Assembly: GCF_010892395.1 (NCBI RefSeq)
Contig: NZ_JAACKB010000041.1
Coordinates: forward strand, 1-7,708
DNA: 7,708 nucleotides
Reading direction: 5' to 3'
Source of the DNA: Sulfurovum sp. bin170
GTDB lineage: Bacteria; Campylobacterota; Campylobacteria; Campylobacterales; Sulfurovaceae
Below, one piece after another: positions 1 through 5,562 of the stretch. Under the pieces are notes generated by a model. The model did no database searches and was not told where the DNA came from. It saw only the letters and a list, made by a program, of their open reading frames with translations. The position numbers and the translations under genes are program-made. The first letter of the stretch is position 1, and the number at the start of each line of letters is the position of its first letter.

Positions 1-163
1 ACATATACGATTTTTTTTAGAAAGTTTGCCTAAAAATTTTATCAATATATCGCATGAGACAAAACCAACTATCTGCTCATCAACGATAAGCTTTGTAATC
101 TCATCTTCTCAAATTTAGAATTTCCCTAGCATAACGATATATGTTAAATATTATTCTATAAAA
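1..163 (-). pseudogene. possible frameshifted remnant of a CBS-domain gene, runs off the left edge
   Basis: On the minus strand an open frame runs from position 108 through 1 and off the window. It encodes 36 residues including ITKLIVDEQIVGFVSCDIL, which looks like the second half of a CBS domain (hydrophobic strand, VD, then VGxVSxxDIL). No ATG or GTG starts it: the codon just before is TGA, and a TAA lies two codons further upstream. A second minus frame, 163 to 101, ends in YAREILNLRR, which would fit the helix that normally precedes this strand. Joining the two needs one frameshift near 101-110. The gene may therefore be decayed, or the resemblance may be chance in a short stretch. The plus strand is also open here for about 38 codons but reads nothing recognisable. 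The rest of the 258-nt upstream region holds no other coding signal. Confidence 0.3.
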
Positions 164-196
164 TTAATTTCTTTCAATAATGTTTAAAAATATTTG

Positions 197-205
197 TGTT
201 ATAAT
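197..205 (+). promoter_or_regulatory. extended -10 promoter for the LamG/SdrD-like surface gene
   Basis: TGTTATAAT is a perfect extended -10 box (TGnTATAAT). The upstream sequence is T/A-rich with no good -35, as is usual for Campylobacterota. Transcription would start near 212, giving a leader of about 47 nt that carries AGGAGG at 248-253, five bases before the ATG. A second TATAAT at 241-246 lies too close to this Shine-Dalgarno to be the main promoter. Confidence 0.6.
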
Positions 206-210
206 ATGTT

Positions 211-235
211 AATGGTTTCACAAATTACAACCATT
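211..235. repeat. inverted repeat at the predicted transcription start (possible operator or 5' hairpin)
   Basis: AATGGTT at 211-217 and AACCATT at 229-235 are perfect 7-bp inverted arms separated by 11 nt. They begin right where transcription from the 197-205 promoter should start. The dyad could be a repressor-binding site or a stabilising 5' hairpin in the mRNA. No regulator is identified. Confidence 0.4.
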
Positions 236-258
236 TATATTATAATTAGGAGGATAGC

Positions 259-2034
259 ATGAGCTATTTTAGAAGATTATTGACTATGGGGGTGCTTTTA
301 ATCGCAACTACCGTTATGAGTTTTGCACTAAAAGCTGAGTATAGGTTTGAGAAATGTGATGGTTCTGCAACTTTAGAGAATCATGCTAGTAGTGAGCTTA
401 ATGGAACTTTGAGTGGTGATGCCAATATCTCATTGGGTGATGGAAAGATTATAAATGCACTTACATTATTAGAAGATGGTATGATGAGTGTTGAGCATAG
501 TACAGAACTTGACCTTGTTGAAAATCTGACAATTGCATTTTGGGTTAACCCTTTAGAGATAAAAAAACAGGCGTTAGTGACTAAGGGTTTAGGTTCAGAT
601 TCATGTACAGTTAGAAAATATGCAAGTAATGCAGAGTATTTTATAAAGATGACTGAGAGTGGGCAGTTAGCATATAGACATAATTTTGTTATAGATAACA
701 GTGTAGTAGCCTATTCTGATGAGAACCTCTCTGCAAATGAGTGGACACATGTTGTTTTTACAAGGGACAACAGTCTGAAAACTATGAGATTTTATATAAA
801 TGGTGTAGCTAATAGCGAGTATACATATAGCACTGACCCTCAATCATCTAATAGTGAAAAGCTTATATTTGGTCAATGTGATGGTTGTGTTAATCCTGAT
901 AATTTTTCTGGTAAATTAGATGAGATTAAAATCTATAATATAGCTCTAAGTCAAGATGATATTACGGAGTTGTATGATAATGAAGATGATGGAGTATATA
1001 GTACAGGTGGATGTCATCCTGCTCCAGTTGCAGTTAATGATAGTGCTGATTTACCATTTGCGGGAGCAACTACTATAGATATTTTGGCTAATGATAGAAC
1101 CAATGATAGTGATATTTGTTCTGTTGATGCCTCAACTGTTATGATTAGAAGCAATCCAGTAGATACAAATTTGAGTGATGATAATAGAACGCTAACTGTA
1201 TTTGGCGAAGGAAATTGGAGTGTTGATAGTAGTGGTTCAATCTTATTTAGCTCAGATAATGCTTTTGTAGGGAATCCAACAGATATAAATTATACTGTAT
1301 CAGATAGCTGTGCTAATTTAAGTAATGAAGCGATAGTTTCGTTGACTAGAGTTGCACCCGTTCCAACTCCGACACCAACTCCAACTCCAACTCCGACACC
1401 AACTCCAACTCCAACTCCGACACCGACTCCGACACCGACTCCGACACCGACTCCGACTCCGACTCCGACTCCGACTCCGACAATAGATAATAATTTTACT
1501 GTTGGTGATTTTGTTTGGTATGATATAGACAAAGATGGCATACAAGATAGTGGAGAGCAGGGTGTTAAGAGTGTTACAGTTGTACTTTTTGATGCGAATG
1601 GAAGTGTAGTAGAGAGAACCACAACCAATGCAAGTGGTATCTATCAATTCTCTGATCTTCTTGTTGGCTCTTATACTATAGGATTTAGTGATTTACCAGA
1701 AAATTATATTTTTACATCTGCAAATATGGGTAGCAATGATGCCAAAGATTCAGATGTTGATAGTAGTGGAAGAACGGCAGAGTTTACCATAGGCAATGTT
1801 GAGAATGATTTGATATATGATGTAGGAGTAGTCTCTACAGTAGATGATAATATAACTATTCGTCCTTCTATAGATGATAATCTGACTGAAGTAGTAGAAG
1901 ATTGTGAGTGTGATGATTATAAATCAACGATACCATCTATAAATGGAGCTGGATTAACTCTTATGCTATTGCTAATATCACTATTAGGAGTTCTTTTTCT
2001 TAGAGAAGAAGAACTTTATTTAAATTTAAAATAA
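259..2034 (+). CDS. exported modular surface protein: LamG-like, CshA-type repeat, Pro-Thr stalk, SdrD-B-like, C-terminal sorting-like tail
   Basis: This 591-aa protein has a signal peptide (basic RR at 5-6, hydrophobic 7-24, cleavage around 23-26). Residues about 27-245 form a LamG/concanavalin-like domain ([32 protein letters not shown]). Residues about 255-365 match a CshA-type fibril repeat (PVAVND start, [28 protein letters not shown]). Twenty Pro-Thr pairs (369-408) form a stalk. Residues 415-526 resemble the SdrD B domain ([20 protein letters not shown], acidic and probably Ca-binding). The C-terminus has a Cys pair (549, 551), TIPS (557-560), a hydrophobic helix to 581 and an R-EEE tail, resembling an IPTL-CTERM-type sorting signal or simply a membrane anchor. 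The start is fixed by AGGAGG five bases upstream. It is probably an adhesin or carbohydrate-binding surface protein; the ligand is unknown. It is likely cotranscribed with the barrel gene 11 nt downstream. Confidence 0.85.
   Translation: MSYFRRLLTMGVLLIATTVMSFALKAEYRFEKCDGSATLENHASSELNGTLSGDANISLGDGKIINALTLLEDGMMSVEHSTELDLVENLTIAFWVNPLEIKKQALVTKGLGSDSCTVRKYASNAEYFIKMTESGQLAYRHNFVIDNSVVAYSDENLSANEWTHVVFTRDNSLKTMRFYINGVANSEYTYSTDPQSSNSEKLIFGQCDGCVNPDNFSGKLDEIKIYNIALSQDDITELYDNEDDGVYSTGGCHPAPVAVNDSADLPFAGATTIDILANDRTNDSDICSVDASTVMIRSNPVDTNLSDDNRTLTVFGEGNWSVDSSGSILFSSDNAFVGNPTDINYTVSDSCANLSNEAIVSLTRVAPVPTPTPTPTPTPTPTPTPTPTPTPTPTPTPTPTPTPTPTPTIDNNFTVGDFVWYDIDKDGIQDSGEQGVKSVTVVLFDANGSVVERTTTNASGIYQFSDLLVGSYTIGFSDLPENYIFTSANMGSNDAKDSDVDSSGRTAEFTIGNVENDLIYDVGVVSTVDDNITIRPSIDDNLTEVVEDCECDDYKSTIPSINGAGLTLMLLLISLLGVLFLREEELYLNLK
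1363..1482 (+). repeat. 20 x 6-bp Pro-Thr coding tandem repeat with nested higher-order periods
   Basis: Twenty consecutive CCN-ACN hexamers encode (Pro-Thr)20, residues 369-408 of the surface protein. Third bases show layered structure: a 24-bp unit (CCGACA plus three CCAACT) twice at 1369-1416, a 12-bp unit (CCGACACCGACT) three times at 1417-1452, then four identical CCGACT at 1453-1476. The tract is far richer in G+C than its surroundings. Six-base slippage would change stalk length without breaking the frame. Confidence 0.95.
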
Positions 2035-2045
2035 AGGATTAAAAA

Positions 2046-2792
2046 ATGAAGGGTTTTAAATTATCATTTATAACAGTGATTATGTTAGGAAGTTTGGGGT
2101 ATGCAGGTGGTGAATTCAGTAAAGTGACTGCTTATGAGATAGAGGATGAGGTTGTAGCAGAGGAGGCATTTGTAGAAGAGGAGCCAGTCTATGTTGAGTC
2201 TGAACCTGTTATTGTTAAGCCAAAATCAGTTGTTGTTGCTCCATCTCCTGTTATTGTAAAATCCAAAGATATTGTGACAAATGGATTTTATGCAGGTTTA
2301 GGTATTACAGGCGTTAGATATGAAAATGATTGTAAATGTGAAAAGGGTGGAACATCAGAAAATAAAGATAAAACTTATGGTCTAATGGCAAGAGTTGGTT
2401 ATGATTTTAACCAATATATTGGTATTGAAGCAAGAGGTTCAAGAACAAATTGGGATTCTGATGGTAGTAAAGTAAAACATGCAGGAGTCTTCGTTAAGCC
2501 TATGCTACCTATTGGGAATAGTTCAAATCTATATGGTTTAGTAGGTGTTGCTAAAACAACAGTAAGTGGGAGAATGCCTACTGTTGATGCTGAAGGTTTA
2601 GCACTTGGAGTTGGTGTAGAGGTTGACCTATCAATAGATACTCCAAAAGATGGGAAATACTCTAGAGATTTTGATGGTCATGGAGACCAAGAGAAAGGTG
2701 TAGGTATTTTTGTTGATTATGAACGGATGCATGTTAAGTCAGGTTCTCCTGATTTGGATGCTGTTAGTGCTGGTGTTACTTACGATTTTTAA
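2046..2792 (+). CDS. outer-membrane beta-barrel protein with periplasmic Val/Pro linker
   Basis: This 248-aa exported protein has a signal peptide (residues 1-20, cleavage likely after GYA), then an acidic segment. A heptad Val/Pro-rich linker (39-73) follows, then a barrel domain from about residue 78. The barrel shows alternating hydrophobic strands rich in Gly and aromatics (GFYAGLGITGV, TYGLMARVGYDF, IGIEARGS, NLYGLVGVAK, GVGIFVDYERMHV). It ends in VSAGVTYDF, with the terminal Phe typical of substrates of the barrel-assembly machinery. The size fits the small 8-stranded OMP_b-brl type. The only cysteines are C96 and C98, in a probable surface loop (DCKCEK). AAAGGA precedes the ATG. It starts 11 nt after the large surface protein and is probably in the same operon, so it could be a partner or anchor for it. 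No enzymatic or transport specificity can be read. Confidence 0.8.
   Translation: MKGFKLSFITVIMLGSLGYAGGEFSKVTAYEIEDEVVAEEAFVEEEPVYVESEPVIVKPKSVVVAPSPVIVKSKDIVTNGFYAGLGITGVRYENDCKCEKGGTSENKDKTYGLMARVGYDFNQYIGIEARGSRTNWDSDGSKVKHAGVFVKPMLPIGNSSNLYGLVGVAKTTVSGRMPTVDAEGLALGVGVEVDLSIDTPKDGKYSRDFDGHGDQEKGVGIFVDYERMHVKSGSPDLDAVSAGVTYDF
2160..2264 (+). repeat. degenerate heptad repeat in the barrel protein linker (residues 39-73)
   Basis: Five consecutive 7-residue units read EEAFVEE, EPVYVES, EPVIVKP, KSVVVAP and SPVIVKS. Hydrophobic residues sit at unit positions 3-5 and a proline recurs at position 2 or 7. The charge changes from acidic to basic along the tract. It is a periodic extended linker between signal peptide and barrel, possibly contacting peptidoglycan or a partner; the role is inferred. 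Confidence 0.6.
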
Positions 2793-2826
2793 AGTCTTGA
2801 ATCCTATTTTTTAGGATTTTTGACTT
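2792..2826. terminator. shared hairpin terminator between the barrel gene and convergent mqnA
   Basis: AATCCTA (2800-2806) pairs with TAGGATT (2812-2818) around a T5 loop. An outer AAGTC (2792-2796) / GACTT (2822-2826) stem flanks it. On the plus strand a short T run follows the inner stem. The mqnA stop codon lies inside the left arm, and the barrel-gene stop overlaps the outer stem by one base, so the two convergent genes appear to share this structure. The T-tract is short, so efficiency may be modest. Confidence 0.55.
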
Positions 2827-3457
2827 CTCTAAGAAAAAGCTTTAGTGATCTCTTAGACTTATAGTCCATCTTATACTCAATATGCCCAAGATACCAAAGA
2901 AGCTGTTTAGATGTAATACCTCTTTTCTTAGCTTCTTTTTTTAGAATATATTGTGGTATTTTAACAGGTTTTTGCATAAAATTTTTTGATATTTTTTGGA
3001 TATTACTACCATAGCAGTTATAGCAGAGTCTACCAAAAACAAAAGGTAAAGAGGTCTTCTCATACCATGCAGTAGCTAGGTCAATACCAACTCCACCATC
3101 AAGATAATACTTAAGTGCTTTATCCCCAATAATTACCTCTCCTTTTAGATTTAAAATAGAGGCTAATCTATTGGATGAAGCAGACTCTTTATCTTTTTTA
3201 TCTTCACCCTCTATAACAAAAACACTATAGACTGCTTTATTTGCTATGATACCCAAGTCAGTACATCTATAACGAGGTGATTCGATACTAGATATAAATC
3301 CTGCATTAATCTCTCTTGAGCGTAAAGCTCTGTTGATTCTGCTTGGAACGGCTCTTTTATAGTTAAATGCCATTTTGCTACTAGAGTCTTTTATCTGTTT
3401 TTTTAAAAATAGTTGAAATGGTAAGAGGTTTAGGTAGCTTATAGAGCCAAATATCAC
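2804..3457 (-). CDS. mqnA: chorismate dehydratase MqnA (futalosine menaquinone pathway), short Campylobacterota form
   Basis: MqnA removes water from chorismate to give 3-[(1-carboxyvinyl)oxy]benzoate, the first step of the futalosine route to menaquinone; it acts in the cytoplasm. Family signs are the N-terminal GSISYLNLLPF (residues 4-14), the GFISSIES segment (53-60), the DLGIIANKAVYSVFV strand pair (67-81), GEVIIGDKAL (106-115) and the hallmark DLATAWYEKTSLPFVFGR (126-143). At 217 aa it is shorter than the usual ~270 but close to what I recall for Campylobacter and Helicobacter relatives. The start codon is GTG, supported by AGGTGA about seven bases upstream; no in-frame ATG lies nearby. 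It is transcribed divergently from moaD through overlapping promoters and ends in the terminator shared with the barrel gene. Confidence 0.88.
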   Translation of the reverse strand: MIFGSISYLNLLPFQLFLKKQIKDSSSKMAFNYKRAVPSRINRALRSREINAGFISSIESPRYRCTDLGIIANKAVYSVFVIEGEDKKDKESASSNRLASILNLKGEVIIGDKALKYYLDGGVGIDLATAWYEKTSLPFVFGRLCYNCYGSNIQKISKNFMQKPVKIPQYILKKEAKKRGITSKQLLWYLGHIEYKMDYKSKRSLKLFLREVKNPKK

Positions 3458-3489
3458 AGTCGTTCACCTATAGGTTATTTTTAAGCATC

Positions 3490-3498
3490 ATTATATCA
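3490..3498 (-). promoter_or_regulatory. extended -10 promoter of mqnA
   Basis: Read on the minus strand this is TGATATAAT, a perfect extended -10. Transcription would begin near 3483, leaving a leader of about 25 nt with the AGGTGA ribosome site. It lies where the -35 of the opposing moaD promoter would be. Confidence 0.65.
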
Positions 3499-3507
3499 AA
3501 CAACTTT

Positions 3508-3513
3508 TATAAT
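3508..3513 (+). promoter_or_regulatory. -10 promoter of moaD-moaE-moeA
   Basis: A consensus TATAAT preceded by a T run; no -35 is seen. The start would be near 3520, about 27 nt before the moaD ATG, with GAGAG as a moderate ribosome site. Its centre is 18 bp from that of the mqnA -10 on the other strand. Confidence 0.6.
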
Positions 3514-3546
3514 CTGTACAATTTTAAACTAAGAGAGTATTTTATT

Positions 3547-3768
3547 ATGATAAAAATTGAATTTTTGGGTCCTATTTCCGTGGAGCCTATAGAGATGGAA
3601 GCAACTTCTCTACAAGAGGTAGCCAATAGGTTACAAGAGATAGAGGCAGTTAGTGGATGGTTAGATAAGTGTGCTGTGGCTGTGAATGATGAGATGACCA
3701 ATGATTTGACAAAAATTTTGAAGTCTGGAGATAGAGTCTCTATTCTGCCTCCTGTTTGTGGTGGTTAA
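3547..3768 (+). CDS. moaD: molybdopterin synthase small subunit MoaD (sulfur carrier)
   Basis: MoaD is the ubiquitin-like sulfur carrier of molybdopterin synthase. Its C-terminal glycine is adenylylated and thiocarboxylated, then the sulfur passes to precursor Z (cPMP) within the MoaD-MoaE complex. The 73-aa product has the normal family size. It starts with a beta strand (MIKIEFLGPI), has the helix SLQEVANRLQEIE (about 21-33), the strand AVAVNDEM (43-50) and the conserved end GDRVSILPPVCGG with the essential Gly-Gly at 72-73. It is first in the moaD-moaE-moeA cluster. Its TAA is one base from the likely moaE ATG, so the two subunits are probably translationally coupled. Confidence 0.93.
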   Translation: MIKIEFLGPISVEPIEMEATSLQEVANRLQEIEAVSGWLDKCAVAVNDEMTNDLTKILKSGDRVSILPPVCGG

Positions 3769-3769
3769 G

Positions 3770-4204
3770 ATGGAGTTATATCAAGGTTCATTGGATGTAA
3801 AAGCTATTTTTGGTAGATGGCTAGATGAAGAGTCTGAGTCAAATTATGGAGCCTATATCCCTTTTGTAGGAACTATTCGTGCAGAGGATAATATTGAAGC
3901 TTTGAGTTTTGATATATATGAACCTGTTTTGCAAACTTGGTTTAACTCTTGGGTGAAAAAAGCAGAGAGCAAGGGGGCAAAGGTGAAAATGGCACATGCT
4001 ATTGGTGATGTACCTGTGCATACCTCCTCTTACCTCTCTGCTGTTTTTTCACCAAAGAGAAGAGTGGCACTAGAGTTGATAGATGAGTTTGTCGAAGATT
4101 TCAAGGCAAATGCACCCATTTGGAAATATGATGTGATTGATGGAAATAGGATATACGCAGAAGACAGAAGTACCCCAATGGAGGGTAGTGGATTGCTCTC
4201 GTAG
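3770..4204 (+). CDS. moaE: molybdopterin synthase catalytic subunit MoaE
   Basis: MoaE converts cPMP to molybdopterin using sulfur from MoaD thiocarboxylate. I chose the ATG at 3770 (144 aa), one base after the moaD stop. A GTG at 3758 would add four residues (MVVK) and overlap moaD; the ATG reading begins with a typical MELYQGSLDV. Visible family features are IPFVGTIRAEDN (30-41), the LSFDIYEPVLQTWF helix region (45-58) and FKANAPIWKYD (111-121). In that last motif K112 and K119 have the spacing of the two catalytic lysines of E. coli MoaE (K119, K126). The usual HRxG is HAIG here, and the second His-Arg motif reads SPKRR; I recall similar changes in Helicobacter MoaE, so this is probably a lineage trait. 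The tail RIYAEDRSTPMEGSGLL also fits that lineage. Confidence 0.92.
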   Translation: MELYQGSLDVKAIFGRWLDEESESNYGAYIPFVGTIRAEDNIEALSFDIYEPVLQTWFNSWVKKAESKGAKVKMAHAIGDVPVHTSSYLSAVFSPKRRVALELIDEFVEDFKANAPIWKYDVIDGNRIYAEDRSTPMEGSGLLS

Positions 4205-4221
4205 GTTCGATAAAATCGAAC
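4205..4221 (+). promoter_or_regulatory. 17-bp palindrome with embedded -10 upstream of moeA
   Basis: GTTCGAT (4205-4211) and ATCGAAC (4215-4221) are perfect arms around AAA, starting directly after the moaE stop. The core GATAAAAT (4209-4216) fits the Campylobacterota -10 pattern GnTAnAAT and could start moeA transcription near 4223. No T-tract follows, so a simple plus-strand terminator is unlikely. It may be an internal promoter, an operator or an mRNA-processing hairpin in the moa-moe operon. Confidence 0.4.
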
Positions 4222-4252
4222 ATATAAAATCAAAAAAGGAAAACAAAACAAT

Positions 4253-5458
4253 ATGGCATTTATACATTTTGACGAATCAATAAAAATTATAAACGGTATA
4301 AAAATAGAACAATACAAAAGTAAAAAACTATATCTGACTGATACTCTAGGGTATATTTTGGCAGAAGATATAGTTACAGACCACAACTCACCAGCATTTC
4401 CAACATCAGCAATGGATGGTTATGCTGTTAAACATGCCGATTTAAAGTTAAGACGACTTATTATCTCCAGTATCAATCCAGCAGGAACAGATTTGAAAGA
4501 GTCCGTTGAGTCAGGAAAATGTATCAAAACTTTTACAGGTTCACTTATGCCTGATGGTGCTGATACGCTTATTCCCATAGAGAATGTGACGGTAGAGGGT
4601 GAAGAGATAGTAATTAATGAAGAGGTTCCTTTTGGTTTTTCGGTGAGAGAGATAGGAGAGAACTATAGTGAGGGTCAAAAGCTTATTTCCAAAGGTACAA
4701 AGATAGGTTTTGCAGATATTGGTGTGATGGCAAGTCTAAATATCGTCTCTCCATTAGTTTATGAGAAGCCAAAAGTGGCGATTTTATCTACAGGGAGTGA
4801 GTTATTAGAACTTGGAGAGAAGCAGACTTCAGATTCACAGATAAGAAGCTCCAACAACTATATTTTAGAAGTTATTGTCAAGAAGTATGGTGGAGAGCCA
4901 CAGCAGTTGGGTTGTATCTATGATGATAAAGAGACTATTTTAAAAAATATGGAATTAGCATTGAGTCAAAGCGATATTGTGGTGACAACTGGTGGCGTGA
5001 GTGTTGGTGATTTTGATTTTGTAAAAGATGTTATTGTTGAGCTTGGATGTGAAGTTCTATTCAAAGGGGTTAGAGTAAAACCAGGGCAACATATTATGGT
5101 TGCTAAGAGAGACGATAAGTTTATAGTTGCTCTGCCAGGGTTTGCCTACTCTTCAAGCGTAACAGCACTGATCTATCTAGTTCCATTGATTGAGAAGTTA
5201 CAAAGAGGTAGCTGTAGTCTTAGAACGATTGAAGCAACACTGATTGAACCATTTAATAAGAGACATAAAAAGGCAGAGTTTACAGCTTGTAGCGTATCAC
5301 TTGAAGATGGTAACTATTTTGTTGGTTTTGAAGGTAAAAAGAGTGGAAGTAGTGCGATTTTGACAAATATGTTAGGTTCAACAGCTCTTCTTGTTACAGA
5401 TGAGGATGATGAATCTAAAGTTATTGGGGATAAAGTTCAAATTTTATTGCTTGATTAA
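4253..5458 (+). CDS. moeA: molybdopterin molybdenumtransferase MoeA
   Basis: MoeA inserts molybdate into adenylylated molybdopterin, the last step of basic molybdenum cofactor assembly in the cytoplasm. The 401-aa length is normal. Motifs in order: SPAFPTSAMDGYAV (46-59), with the active-site Asp in MDGYA; FTGSLMPDGADTLIPIE (94-110); the MoCF-type nucleotide/cofactor domain STGSELLELGE (179-189), SSNNYIL (199-205) and TTGGVSVGDFDF (245-256); FKGVRVKPGQH (270-280); LPGFAYSSSVTAL (294-306), where many other bacteria have LPGNPVS, a variant I recall as usual in Campylobacterota; then the C-terminal beta-barrel domain IV from about 325. It begins 48 nt after moaE behind AAAGGA, probably in the same operon, with a possible extra promoter in the 4205-4221 palindrome. 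No convincing terminator follows. Confidence 0.93.
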   Translation: MAFIHFDESIKIINGIKIEQYKSKKLYLTDTLGYILAEDIVTDHNSPAFPTSAMDGYAVKHADLKLRRLIISSINPAGTDLKESVESGKCIKTFTGSLMPDGADTLIPIENVTVEGEEIVINEEVPFGFSVREIGENYSEGQKLISKGTKIGFADIGVMASLNIVSPLVYEKPKVAILSTGSELLELGEKQTSDSQIRSSNNYILEVIVKKYGGEPQQLGCIYDDKETILKNMELALSQSDIVVTTGGVSVGDFDFVKDVIVELGCEVLFKGVRVKPGQHIMVAKRDDKFIVALPGFAYSSSVTALIYLVPLIEKLQRGSCSLRTIEATLIEPFNKRHKKAEFTACSVSLEDGNYFVGFEGKKSGSSAILTNMLGSTALLVTDEDDESKVIGDKVQILLLD

Positions 5459-5479
5459 AATTTTTATAAATATTTCAGA

Positions 5480-5509
5480 TTATACTGTTTTTTCTCAAAT
5501 TAAGTATAA
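5480..5509. repeat. inverted repeat TTATACT-N16-AGTATAA, candidate operator of the CI-like regulator
   Basis: TTATACT (5480-5486) and AGTATAA (5503-5509) are perfect 7-bp arms with centres 23 bp apart, about two helical turns. The right arm ends 18 bp before the -10 at 5527, overlapping where the -35 region would be, so a bound dimer there could autoregulate the gene. Such arms can arise by chance in this AT-rich DNA. Confidence 0.3.
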
Positions 5510-5526
5510 AATATATCAAATTGTCA

Positions 5527-5532
5527 TATAAT
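5527..5532 (+). promoter_or_regulatory. -10 promoter of the CI/LexA-like regulator
   Basis: A consensus TATAAT with no clear -35, start predicted near 5539, leader of about 24 nt, and AAGGA seven bases before the ATG at 5563. It is the best promoter candidate in the 104-nt gap after moeA. Confidence 0.5.
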
Positions 5533-5562
5533 TTTTTATTGTAATTAAAAAAGGAATGAAAT

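Noticed and set aside
1363..1482. Possible CRISPR-like array
   Set aside because: The repeat is a continuous 6-bp in-frame tandem with no unique spacers.
1290..1647. Two minus-strand open frames rich in Val-Gly and Arg-Ser repeats
   Set aside because: They are antisense shadows of the Pro-Thr tandem repeat, which lacks stops in every frame; no ribosome site or recognisable protein.
3507..3701. Minus-strand open frame opposite moaD
   Set aside because: It lies fully antisense to a well-supported moaD and has no family resemblance.
3758..3769. GTG start for moaE overlapping the moaD end
   Set aside because: The ATG at 3770 directly after the moaD stop gives the expected N-terminus; the extra four residues (MVVK) add nothing conserved. 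It remains a minor possibility.
4030..4386. Minus-strand open frames across moaE and the moeA start
   Set aside because: Antisense to two recognised genes, no motifs, no promoter or ribosome site.
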